From contig JANQDY010000046.1 of NCBI GenBank assembly GCA_028278625.1, positions 1 through 17,360 on the forward strand: 17,360 nt of DNA, given 5' to 3'. Shown one piece after another: positions 1-6,886 of the stretch. How positions within the stretch are numbered: the stretch's first letter is position 1; the number at the start of each line of letters is the position of its first letter. The notes below the pieces were generated by a model that searched no databases, had not been told where the DNA came from, and saw only the letters and a list, made by a program, of their open reading frames with translations. The translations under genes and the position numbers were made by a program. The stretch comes from Thermodesulfobacteriota bacterium (GTDB lineage: Bacteria > Desulfobacterota > DSM-4660 > Desulfatiglandales > Desulfatiglandaceae).

Positions 1-1
1 A

Positions 2-259
2 GCCAATTCCGAGGAATCCGCCTCTGCTTCAGAGGAAATGAGTGCCCAGGCCGAAGAGCTGAAGGGCTATGTTGATGATCTGGCAGCCCTTGTGGGTGGG
101 AAAGCGAACCAGACCACCGTGACCCATGGGGACCTAGGGGCAAAGGCTGCAACCAGAAAACCGGCCCTCACGGCACCAGCAAAGAGACGTGAACCCTCAA
201 AGGAGGCAATTCCGGAGAAGGCTTTGCCCCCGGATGAGAAAAGCTTCGAAGACTTCTGA
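2..259 (+). CDS. Methyl-accepting chemotaxis protein, C-terminal end (partial)
   Basis: The frame is open from the window edge and ends at TGA 257-259, so only the last 85 residues are visible. The first residues (N-S-E-E-S-A-S-A-S-E-E-M, then AQAEELKGYVDDL) match the end of the MCP cytoplasmic coiled coil, where N-x-x-x-(S/A)-A-(S/A)-(S/A)-E-E-M followed by A-x-x-L is typical of methyl-accepting chemotaxis transducers. A flexible tail rich in Ala, Pro, Lys and Glu follows and ends in D-E-K-S-F-E-D-F; such tails are common and vary between paralogues. No CheR-binding pentapeptide (NWETF type) is seen at the terminus. The sensor domain and membrane segments lie outside the window, so the ligand cannot be judged. 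The ATG at 38 is internal and is not the start. Confidence 0.85.
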   Translation, partial: ANSEESASASEEMSAQAEELKGYVDDLAALVGGKANQTTVTHGDLGAKAATRKPALTAPAKRREPSKEAIPEKALPPDEKSFEDF

Positions 260-272
260 TAATTTTGATTTC

Positions 273-443
273 TCACTTCCTTTTTGACAAATAGGGAAGG
301 ATTTCATCCGCGTGCCGTTCCACGTATGCGCAGCTCGGCGCTGTGCCGCAGGAACGGCATTTGAGGTCATAGGTTGAATTCAGGGTTCCGCACCAGGGAC
401 AGCCTTCAATTTCCTGCCAATTCTTAAAGTGATTCTCCGCCAC
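273..443 (-). CDS. Small zinc-ribbon protein, start uncertain
   Basis: A minus-strand frame is open from 518 down to TGA at 275-273. Taken from GTG at 443 it encodes 56 residues containing C-P-W-C, then after 20 residues C-R-S-C, a spacing expected for a zinc ribbon with four Cys ligands; another Cys follows six residues after the last. The rest is polar and ends H-A-D-E-I-L-P-Y-L-S-K-R-K, reading like a genuine protein end. The frame contains no ATG. An AAGGAG at 467-462 lies 18 bases before the GTG, too far for an ordinary ribosome-binding site, so the start is unclear: GTG 443, CTG 476, or a lost start. It lies 163 bp downstream of the mtrA-like gene on the same strand. I do not recognise the family; a metal-binding adaptor role is only inferred from the cysteines. 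Confidence 0.5.
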   Translation of the reverse strand: MAENHFKNWQEIEGCPWCGTLNSTYDLKCRSCGTAPSCAYVERHADEILPYLSKRK

Positions 444-606
444 TTTATGGGCGGGTACGGTCTCCTTAGTTTTCAGGAGACGTCTTTCACTTTTCGGGGC
501 CGGGACCTTCGAGGGCGGTCAACAACCTATCCTTCCATGATATCACTGAGCTCAATTCTGAGCCGGTTGAGATGTGGAAGTGATTGAAATTGGAGACCTG
601 GAACAC

Positions 607-1288
607 TTATTGCCTGCTTTTGGATTTAGCTTTCAATCGGGCAATCATTTCTTTGGCCTTTTGTATTGCGTCTTTCTCCTTTTCCTCTGGAGGCTCGATC
701 CAGGGCTGCGTTACCCTCATGGTTATTTTTCCACTCAGAGGCTCTTCGGGAAATGCTCCCGGATCATACAGAGAATACCTTCCGAAATTGGCGGGCTTTT
801 CTTGATAGCAAGACCAAACAGCCTTTCTTATCATCTCAGGATTACCCTCAAATTGAAGATCGATCAAGGAAAGTTGGTTTCGGAAACGATCGATAAATTC
901 CATTGGCAAATTGTAGAGAAACGGATGTGGCGGCGATGTGTCCTTAATTCGCTTTTTCTCATCGACACCGCTGTGGATGAGGGCCTTCATCGCTTCGCCA
1001 GTCAAGTGTCCCTCGGATTCAGGCCCGCCAAGAATCACGTAACGGATATTCGGATTTGCAGCGATATTGCAGATGATCTTCTCAAATCCGATATTTTCCG
1101 TTTGAACCGTTCCTGAAAGGGCGGCGCCGCTTTCTACTCCTACTCGAACCAAATTGTTCAATTTCAGGCGGTATCTTGTCCTCATCACTGCAAAGAACTA
1201 TTGCCACCGCCACAGGAGATGCATCATTGCCTCTGATGTACCTTCCTTCCTCAGGTGGATAGTCGGGATGTGGTGTAGTCTTAAGCAT
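607..1288 (-). pseudogene. mtrA: MtrA-like corrinoid methyltransferase protein, frameshifted
   Basis: Two minus-strand frames together make one protein like tetrahydromethanopterin S-methyltransferase subunit A. The first part (from ATG 1288) carries the N-terminal domain with G-R-Y-I-R-G-N-D-A-S-P-V-A-V; the second part (down to TAA 609-607) carries T-E-N-I-G-F-E-K-I-I-C-N-I, N-P-N-I-R-Y and G-H-L-T-G. The His of G-H-L-T-G, near residue 94 of the repaired protein, matches His84 of methanogen MtrA, the lower ligand of the corrinoid cobalt. The frames join at a TTT run (1153-1151), where one extra base interrupts I-P-P-E-I-E-Q / L-V-R-V-G-V-E-S-G-A-A. The start at 1288 is chosen because GAAAGG lies 8 bases ahead; a GTG at 1297 is possible. 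Bacterial stand-alone MtrA proteins lack the methanogen MtrB-H partners, and their methyl donor and acceptor are unclear. The C-terminal extension up to residue ~238 is not the methanogen membrane anchor. Confidence 0.82.
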
Positions 1289-1297
1289 ATCGTACAC

Positions 1298-1630
1298 CTT
1301 TCAGTTTGATAGATTTGCTCAAAATGAAAAATCACCATGTTCCAAAATCCCGATATAGAGATGGGATTCTTATGAGGGGAGGAGAACCGATTCTGATTTG
1401 ATAACCGGGGATTCTACAGAAGGCCAACGCATAGAGGAGAAGTTCCCTTTTCTTCAGTATACAATACAAACAATAAAAAAGGTATCAAGGAGAAAAAAAC
1501 TCTCCATCAAGGCCCGGACATCAAATCATTGCGGCCGGACTGTTAATTTGAAGATGGTGTGTTTGGTTTTCAGGGCTCTATGTCGTTCTGTTCTTCATAC
1601 ATTGATGGCGCATTCATACAGTACGAGACC
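1298..1630. other. Intergenic stretch without recognised gene
   Basis: About 330 bases between two minus-strand genes. No reading frame with protein-like composition is seen on either strand. A weak dyad (AATCCC at 1346-1351 and GGGATT at 1363-1368) is present without a T-run on either side. The stretch next to 1298 should contain the promoter of the mtrA-like gene, but no clear -35/-10 pair stands out. Confidence 0.5.
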
Positions 1631-1960
1631 TCATTGGCCGAGGATTCTTTTGATAAATCGCGCTTTCCTTTCTCTTGCGCCTTCAGGGTCTTTTAAGAAT
1701 TGTTGTATTTTCCTTTTTGCACCTTCAGGTGTGCGCGCCCATTGAGGGAATTCGCAATTCAATGCTTTTTCAATTGACCAAGTCGATCCGACCGCTTCGT
1801 GTCTCCAATGCCCTCCACCATAAGGTCCCTTTAGGAATTCCAATTTCCCATTAGCGTAAGTCACAATCTTCCAAGATCTTCGACCTTCATCTTTGCAAAC
1901 CCAGTGGATGACAATGTCTTCTCGCTTGACTTCACCGAACGCTCTTGCATCAATTGTCAT
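1631..1960 (-). CDS. Hypothetical protein, 109 aa, basic C-terminus
   Basis: The frame runs from ATG 1960 and codes for a soluble, compact protein with no signal peptide or membrane segment. The N-terminal half is strand-like with several aromatics (I-V-I-H-W-V, S-W-K-I-V-T-Y, G-H-W-R-H-E); the C-terminal 40 residues are helical and very basic (T-P-E-G-A-K-R-K-I-Q-Q-F-L-K-D-P-E-G-A-R). The repeated P-E-G-A-(K/R)-(R/E)-(R/K)-K within that tail suggests a short internal helix repeat. The ribosome-binding site is weak (AGGATG about 12 bases upstream). It lies in a patch of small minus-strand genes including an Imm35-like one, so an antitoxin or immunity role is possible but not shown. Family not recognised. 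Confidence 0.6.
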   Translation of the reverse strand: MTIDARAFGEVKREDIVIHWVCKDEGRRSWKIVTYANGKLEFLKGPYGGGHWRHEAVGSTWSIEKALNCEFPQWARTPEGAKRKIQQFLKDPEGARERKARFIKRILGQ

Positions 1961-2045
1961 TTTAGATCTTTACATCCTGTTGAAATATCCACGCTCTTCA
2001 CGGTTTTCTTTCTGTTCAAAGTGGACTATCTCCGATCATAACTCA

Positions 2046-2141
2046 TCAACTCTGCCTCTTCTGGTAATCCACCTGAATCATTTGGCCCATCTGCAGTTCC
2101 TTGAAACTGACCAGCTCTTTGTCGTTAGGTTTTTCGGCCAT
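2046..2141 (-). CDS. Very small ORF, possibly a shortened gene
   Basis: ATG 2141 opens a 31-codon frame closed by two stops in a row (TGA TGA, 2048-2043). The peptide begins M-A-E-K-P-N-D-K-E-L-V-S-F-K-E-L and ends Q-V-D-Y-Q-K-R-Q-S. It is soluble and charged. From memory, the D-K-E-L-V-S-F-K-E-L-L-M start resembles small helical proteins of roughly 60-70 residues in deltaproteobacteria; if so, the middle is missing here and the two ends are fused in frame. This comparison is recollection and not a search result. A run of G (GGGGG) about 10 bases upstream of the ATG could serve as a poor ribosome-binding site. Function unknown. Confidence 0.35.
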   Translation of the reverse strand: MAEKPNDKELVSFKELQMGQMIQVDYQKRQS

Positions 2142-2238
2142 AAGACAACAACCCCCTATACCGGGAAGCAATCCCAAAATCACTTCCTTCTGGATATGTA
2201 GATCTTATACGTACAAAGATCTGTTCATTTTATGATCC

Positions 2239-2514
2239 TCATTTTCCAACAATCCCGGAAAAGACTATCTCGCCGGTCTTCTTGGAAACCCCTATCACGG
2301 GAGATCCTGGCTTCATAGTAGGATGCGAACCTAAAGGGGGGCATGGAACAAACCAAAAATCATCGGTTTCATGATACCTTTGTGCAATATGACACCCTGC
2401 TGGAGGATTATCGGTAATTTCGTTTTCGTCCCAGTTTTTTATTGCATTTAGGAAAGGGTTCTTCAAGGACTGCCTGCAAATCTCTATGGCTTCTTTTTTT
2501 GTAATTTTTTTCAT
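2239..2514 (-). CDS. Imm35/YrhB-like putative immunity protein
   Basis: This 91-residue soluble protein starts with a helix M-K-K-I-T-K-K-E-A-I-E-I-C and ends with G-S-P-V-I-G-V-S-K-K-T-G-E-I-V-F-S-G-I. An N-terminal helix, a central W-x-(F/V) strand and a final P-(I/V)-x-V-(D/S)-K-K-T-G-E-(I/V)-x-F-x-G strand are the hallmarks I associate with the Imm35/YrhB family, predicted immunity proteins of polymorphic toxin systems. The start at ATG 2514 has AGGTG five bases before it. A 67-codon frame ends only 10 bases upstream on the same strand (2525), the toxin-then-immunity order. No toxin domain is visible, so this may be an orphan immunity gene. Assignment is by pattern only and could be wrong; the fold is short and divergent. 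Confidence 0.5.
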   Translation of the reverse strand: MKKITKKEAIEICRQSLKNPFLNAIKNWDENEITDNPPAGCHIAQRYHETDDFWFVPCPPLGSHPTMKPGSPVIGVSKKTGEIVFSGIVGK

Positions 2515-2524
2515 GGCACCTGAT

Positions 2525-2728
2525 TTAATATGCTTTTTTTAGAATCGACATTATGCTTTCTGTGCGGATTTGATCACCGTATGACCATATGAAGGAAAAC
2601 CGATTACTGGTAGCATCGCTGAAAAAAGGGGAATCAAGAACGGATTGGGGATTGCCTTCTGCACCGAGTTTTCTGTGTGTGGCTAATAACCCAACCCAAC
2701 GCCCACCTGATGTATCAAGAGTATTCAC
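2525..2728 (-). CDS. Hypothetical short ORF, possible toxin tail
   Basis: From GTG 2728 the frame gives 67 residues ending I-M-S-I-L-K-K-A-Y. It reads as plausible globular protein (G-G-R-W-V-G-L-L-A-T-H-R-K-L-G and F-S-F-I-W-S-Y-G-D-Q-I-R). A TAA lies three codons before the GTG, so it cannot extend in frame. A different frame directly upstream (about 2848 to TGA near 2726) also reads as protein (R-I-L-I-W-D-V-T-A-A-Q-K-G-K-W-N-S-R-G-K-G), so this may be the C-terminal end of a longer protein broken by a one-base shift near 2735. Its stop lies 10 bases before the Imm35-like gene, which fits a toxin C-terminus followed by its immunity gene. No catalytic motif was recognised. Confidence 0.4.
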   Translation of the reverse strand: MNTLDTSGGRWVGLLATHRKLGAEGNPQSVLDSPFFSDATSNRFSFIWSYGDQIRTESIMSILKKAY

Positions 2729-3025
2729 AGACCTTTACCCCTTGAATTCCACTTGCCTTTTTGAGCAGCGGTTACATCCCAAATGAGGATACGACAAGGT
2801 TTTACCAGGTTGTCAGACAAAGCAGGTGCTATTCTAGGTCGTCAGGAATTGTTCATCTCTCAATAAAGCTATTCTTCCCATCCTTTGTCTCAGTCTTCCA
2901 TTTCTTTATATAGCCACATCAACCTGCATAACAGAGTAATACATCATCTCGCAGGGCTACGGTTTTGACAACTGCCACAAGCGGATTCCCCACTCGAATA
3001 TGAATGGTTCTTTATGGCCTCAAAC

Positions 3026-3067
3026 TATAAAAAACCCAACTCAAAGACGCCATCTCTGAGCTGGGTT
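3026..3067 (-). terminator. Rho-independent terminator of the PEP-CTERM gene
   Basis: Read on the minus strand, an 11-bp stem (AACCCAGCTCA with TGAGTTGGGTT, one G-U pair) is followed directly by TTTTTTAT. On the plus strand the same pair would be an A-C mismatch and no T-run follows, so it works for minus-strand transcription. It lies 23 bases past the stop of the PEP-CTERM gene. Confidence 0.85.
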
Positions 3068-3089
3068 GTTAAGCAGGGGTTGGGTGATC

Positions 3090-3893
3090 CTAATTATTGA
3101 TCTTTTTTATTCTCTTTCGAAACCCAAACAGCCCCAGTAGCCCTGAGCCAAGCAGGAATATAGTAGCCGGTTCGGGTACGGCGGCGCTGGTGGTGCCACT
3201 GCCGCTAACAAAATCATTTCCGCATTCAATCACGCTTGACACTTCAAAATCCATGTTTGGTCCAAGGAAGGAAACGTCAACCACAACGGCGTTGTGTTTC
3301 CCTCCCTTCAAACCGCCACCAATTTCACTGTTGGTCAAGCCGCTTAAAAAATTCATTGCAATGTTGTCATAGCCCTCTACTATTGTTGCGGTGCCAGCGC
3401 TTTTAACCGTCCATGGCTGCCCCTGTGTCGGTCCTGATGGACCACCATGTGTTGGCTTGTATGTCATAGATCCATCATTGCGATAGACAGTGTAAGTATA
3501 CGGACCGGATGACATAAACTCTAAATCCAGAACATAATCGTAGTAATCCGTTTCCATGTCCGTATCAATGAATATGTCCCCTGAATCAACCCAGCTTTGG
3601 CCTTGGGAGAAATTGAAACCTCCAACCATTGCCAGTTGATCCTCTTCTTCTTGCCCCGTGCCGTCGCTCAAGAAGAAGCCTTCAAGATCCCACTTTTGAC
3701 CAGTGGCAGCTCCAGGTTCAACCTCTTGGTCTTCATTAGTATTCCACCACTTATTTGTTCTACCCTTATAAGAACCGCTAAAACCATCATATACCGTAAT
3801 GTTCTCCCATCCGGCATCGAGATATCCGGCCATAGCGCTGGGGCTAAAGAAGAAAGCAAACGCAACGGCTAATGTCAAAAATAGCTTTTTCAT
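3090..3893 (-). CDS. PEP-CTERM sorted surface protein
   Basis: A 267-residue secreted protein. Residues 1-23 form a Sec signal peptide (M-K-K-L-F-L-T-L-A-V-A-F-A-F-F-F ending A-M-A). The C-terminus is a complete PEP-CTERM tripartite signal: V-P-E-P at 239-242, a hydrophobic helix (T-I-F-L-L-G-S-G-L-L-G-L-F-G-F), then the basic R-K-R-I-K-K. In this family exosortase recognises the PEP motif and cleaves the protein for surface attachment or release with exopolysaccharide. The mature part is acidic, rich in Gly, Asp and Thr, with single Cys, and matches no catalytic family I know. ATG 3893 is preferred over the ATG at 3911 because AAAGG lies 8 bases ahead of it and the signal peptide then begins at once. 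It is divergent from the GH72-like lipoprotein and preceded by a sigma-54-like promoter. No exosortase is in the window. Confidence 0.9.
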   Translation of the reverse strand: MKKLFLTLAVAFAFFFSPSAMAGYLDAGWENITVYDGFSGSYKGRTNKWWNTNEDQEVEPGAATGQKWDLEGFFLSDGTGQEEEDQLAMVGGFNFSQGQSWVDSGDIFIDTDMETDYYDYVLDLEFMSSGPYTYTVYRNDGSMTYKPTHGGPSGPTQGQPWTVKSAGTATIVEGYDNIAMNFLSGLTNSEIGGGLKGGKHNAVVVDVSFLGPNMDFEVSSVIECGNDFVSGSGTTSAAVPEPATIFLLGSGLLGLFGFRKRIKKINN

Positions 3894-3974
3894 TTCCAAT
3901 ACCTTTCTCAATCCACACTAAGTTAGCTCAAGAATTCGCGCGGTAAATAGGTTTTGTTCTGAAATTTATTTTTG

Positions 3975-3990
3975 TGCAATATCTGCGCCG
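3975..3990 (-). promoter_or_regulatory. Candidate sigma-54 promoter for the PEP-CTERM gene
   Basis: The minus strand reads CGGCGC-AGATA-TTGCA. The GG (-24) and GC (-12) pairs are exactly 10 bases apart, and TTGCA matches the -12 box; the -24 box departs from TGGCAC at two positions. Start of transcription would fall about 70 bases before ATG 3893. PEP-CTERM genes in several bacteria are controlled by the PrsK/PrsR two-component system with RpoN, which supports the call. Not tested. Confidence 0.5.
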
Positions 3991-4534
3991 GATGGTGGCT
4001 TTTCGTGAACTTCCTGGTTCGATTTGCTGGGCTATTCTAAGAATGCATATGATATCAAATATTTATGTTCGGATGGACAAGGAAGGATACTACTCAAACA
4101 CCGCCACATCAGTTTGATTTTCAGCCCCTAACACCTTTGAACACTTAAGAATTCTCAGAGAGAGACACTATATATATGTTTAACTGTCTTCTTTTTAAAC
4201 AGATGTTTCATATGGAGACTCAAGGTCTATTATCAGGTAAAGCATTCCACCCCCGGCTACTATTTTGAAACCGGCGGATAGCTCTCCAACCTATCGATAG
4301 GCCTTTTTAATGAAAATTGGAAGAAAGCCAAAGAAGATCGTCAATTGATATATTCCTCCGCAATTGTGAAAAAAAATGTGACCTTTTGGACCTCTCTAGT
4401 TGTATTAGTCTCAGAGAGACTAGAAACTTACAGGAAAATGGAAGGAAAATCCTTGAAAAACAATAATATCGTTATAATTTTAAAGAAATGGTTTCTTGAA
4501 GGCTATGTCATTTAAATTCAGCCTGGAGGTGCTC
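3991..4534. promoter_or_regulatory. Shared divergent regulatory region
   Basis: About 540 bases of AT-rich noncoding DNA between the PEP-CTERM gene and the GH72-like lipoprotein. It contains a 12-bp palindrome CCTATCGATAGG (4290-4301), a 17-bp dyad at 4406-4422, and two copies of TCTCAGAGAGA (4153-4163 and 4409-4419). No reading frame of protein character is seen. Promoters for the lipoprotein should be here, but I see no convincing -35/-10 or -24/-12 pair on the plus strand. Confidence 0.5.
4406..4422. repeat. Perfect inverted repeat upstream of GH72-like gene
   Basis: TAGTCTC, three bases AGA, then GAGACTA: a perfect 7-bp dyad 112 bases before the lipoprotein start. The left arm and spacer overlap an 11-base sequence (TCTCAGAGAGA) also found at 4153-4163. 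It could be an operator or a leader hairpin; there is no T-run, so it is not a terminator. Confidence 0.5.
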
Positions 4535-6886
4535 ATGGAAACGAAAAACAATATTCTACTCGGCATGCTTATTGGCTTTTTTTGTGTAATCGCTTTTTTG
4601 TCATGCAGTGACGGAGGCTCATCAACGCAGCAAACCCCCGAAAACATGAAAAATCTGGATGACCGCATCAATATTCTCACTTCCGGTACCGCAACACTAA
4701 CGCCAAGAGGTGGAGATGAATATATTCTTACCTTTAACAACGTATTGCCCGATGTTCCCTGGTATACGGACAGACCGGCTCGGGAAACGGGCGTTTATTC
4801 CATCGAAACCTTCATTTTTGACGTATGGCCGTTGGTATATAATGATGTGAATCCCAATGCAATTCTGCAATTTAACATGCCAATCACGGAAGCGACGGAA
4901 GGGTGTTTTTTAAACATCAGAAATCCTGATTATGACGCGGTTAGGGAAAATCTGACCTTTGATGCCACGATCCTCCAATCGACGGTGGGGGATGAAGGTG
5001 CGGCCCCATTGGAAGTAACGGATGCGGTAATCACGATTCTAAACAACATTTCCACGGAACAAAGAGCCTCTTCCTTTGTGCAGTATTGTGAATGGGCAAC
5101 GGTTGAAACGGGTTCAACAGCCAATTCAACGTCAGGCGATACATCCTATACCCTGACGCTCCATCAGCCGGACTCGGAGGTTTTTCAGGCCGATCATGCG
5201 CCCAGCCGCTATTCATCCGTAATGTCAGACGAATCTTTTCTGGAAAAATGGAACAACATATTCGCGGACTCCCTTCCAAATGCGTCTTTGGCAGGGACGT
5301 CAAGCGAAAACACTGTTTTATTGTATCTGTTTACACTGTCTAATCCCGTATACAACGCAACGGACCACACCATTACCTATACGGCAATACCACTGTTTGA
5401 TGATGTTGAATATCCTCCATTGGGTTCCGGCGTTTTGATCGTTGACGCGGGCGTTGGAATACCCGCGATCGAATCCATCGGAACCAAAATGTACTATTCC
5501 AATTCAAAAAACACAAAAGGCGAGTACAAGAGATTCATCCCCCGCGGCGTTGCCTATCAGCCGGAAGATAATACGGATCCCATCAGTGATGACAAATACG
5601 ACACAATTACAAATAAACTGATTCCCATGTTAAATGACTTAAATGTCAACAGTATTCGCGTCTATCAGGTAGATCCAACGTTGTCTCATGATAAGGTCAT
5701 GGAATTACTGGCGGATAACAACATTTACGTTTTTGTGGGCCTTGCGGATGGATTGGGATGCGCCGTGGACAGGAGTAATCCCCAATGGACTTCCTCTCTA
5801 TACGAATGTATGTCAAAGAAAATCGATACGTTTCAGAAATACAGTAATGTCCTCGCCTTTTCGGTGGGAAATGAAGTCTGGGAAAGCGGCGCGGATACTT
5901 ACGGCATTGCGTCCTCTCTGAAAGCCGCTGTCAGGGATATGAAGGCCTATATTAAGGCAAAGCGTTATCGCCAGATACCCGTCGGGTGGGTCTCACGTGA
6001 TGATCCCTCAACCACTTATCCGAACGTTCAATATTCCGCCTGTCAATATGGCCAGGTGACGGATAATAACCCGGACAACAGCGCGGATTATATCGGTTAC
6101 AACATGGAAAGATGGAATAGTCCGGACCAGTCCTTTCACGCTTATGATACTTTCATCAATCTGATTACGGGCCAGAACTTCAACATACCTGCTATTTTTA
6201 CCGAATGCGGCGTTCCGTACAATATGTATTATCCTGATCTCGGCAAGAGCGTTCGAGACTGGAGCCAGATGAAATACATAGGTACGGATGCTCAGTTTCC
6301 CACCACACCTTCAACCAATAGCATATTTCCAAATATTTCTGGAGCCTTTGCGTTCAGACTGCTAAATCGAAACGATGGATCGCACTGGGGTCTGAATGAG
6401 GCAAACGATTACTCACTCACCTCGCACATTCCACTGGGTGGTTACGACCAACTGAAAGAGGAGTATGGGAATGCATCCCAACAGGAATATACGGAAGTTC
6501 CGCCGACGCCGACCGCCGAACGCCCGTCCTGCCCGTCAGGATACGATGCACCCAAACCGACGCCTACCACTCCGACCGGTGAATCGGTCACCATTAAGGT
6601 TGTTTTGAACAGCTCACCCCAGGACACAAGCTTAAACACGGCGGTAAACTATGTTGACAGCAGTGGTGCGACCAAGAATGCATTTATAAAACACATGCTG
6701 GCGGGAGATTCGAAAACAATCACCATCCCCAAAGAGTCGAGTTCCCTAACTCCAGGATGGATAACCGGGAACAGTTTCGATGGCTGGTATAACATTTGCG
6801 GAGACGATAACCCGGACATTACGCTAACTGGACAAAGCGGTACGGCCAATGTTACCTGGCACGGATGTTCTTTCACACCAGACTAA
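4535..6886 (+). CDS. Surface lipoprotein with GH72-like glucanosyltransferase domain
   Basis: A 783-residue protein. ATG 4535 is chosen because GGAGG lies 5 bases ahead and a lipoprotein signal follows at once (hydrophobic 7-22, lipobox F-L-S-C, lipidated Cys24). Residues ~54-147 and ~203-288 are two copies of one domain. Residues ~312-650 resemble GH72, the fungal Gas1/Gel beta-1,3-glucanosyltransferases: R-G-V-A-Y-Q-P-E-D (337-345, family G-V-D-Y-Q-P), N-S-I-R-V-Y-Q-V-D-P, S-V-G-N-E-V-W with acid/base Glu447, I-P-V-G-W, and F-T-E-C-G-V with nucleophile Glu557. The 110-residue gap between the glutamates is close to that of Gas1 (161 and 262). A Pro/Thr linker (~651-685) leads to a strand-rich terminal domain with two Cys; no Cys-rich CBM43 is seen. 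Likely role: cleaving or remodelling beta-1,3-glucan at the cell surface. Characterised GH72 enzymes are fungal, so a distant GH clan-A relative is the alternative. Confidence 0.8.
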   Translation: METKNNILLGMLIGFFCVIAFLSCSDGGSSTQQTPENMKNLDDRINILTSGTATLTPRGGDEYILTFNNVLPDVPWYTDRPARETGVYSIETFIFDVWPLVYNDVNPNAILQFNMPITEATEGCFLNIRNPDYDAVRENLTFDATILQSTVGDEGAAPLEVTDAVITILNNISTEQRASSFVQYCEWATVETGSTANSTSGDTSYTLTLHQPDSEVFQADHAPSRYSSVMSDESFLEKWNNIFADSLPNASLAGTSSENTVLLYLFTLSNPVYNATDHTITYTAIPLFDDVEYPPLGSGVLIVDAGVGIPAIESIGTKMYYSNSKNTKGEYKRFIPRGVAYQPEDNTDPISDDKYDTITNKLIPMLNDLNVNSIRVYQVDPTLSHDKVMELLADNNIYVFVGLADGLGCAVDRSNPQWTSSLYECMSKKIDTFQKYSNVLAFSVGNEVWESGADTYGIASSLKAAVRDMKAYIKAKRYRQIPVGWVSRDDPSTTYPNVQYSACQYGQVTDNNPDNSADYIGYNMERWNSPDQSFHAYDTFINLITGQNFNIPAIFTECGVPYNMYYPDLGKSVRDWSQMKYIGTDAQFPTTPSTNSIFPNISGAFAFRLLNRNDGSHWGLNEANDYSLTSHIPLGGYDQLKEEYGNASQQEYTEVPPTPTAERPSCPSGYDAPKPTPTTPTGESVTIKVVLNSSPQDTSLNTAVNYVDSSGATKNAFIKHMLAGDSKTITIPKESSSLTPGWITGNSFDGWYNICGDDNPDITLTGQSGTANVTWHGCSFTPD

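Noticed and set aside
574..1116. 180-aa plus-strand reading frame
   Set aside because: Antisense to the mtrA-like gene, whose conserved blocks decide the coding strand.
2200..2222. Inverted repeat AGATCTT / AAGATCT with a 9-base loop
   Set aside because: Between two small minus-strand genes, but without a T-run in either direction; too weak to call a terminator.
4290..4309. CCTATCGATAGG followed by CCTTTTT, terminator-like
   Set aside because: No plus-strand gene ends upstream, and the stem is only four bases with a four-base loop; kept only as a palindrome in the regulatory gap.
5460..6480. GH2 or GH5 assignment for the lipoprotein domain
   Set aside because: The G-V-x-Y-Q-P start, I-R-V-Y-x-V-D-P and the I-P-V-G-W strand fit GH72 better; a clan-A relative remains possible and is stated as the alternative.
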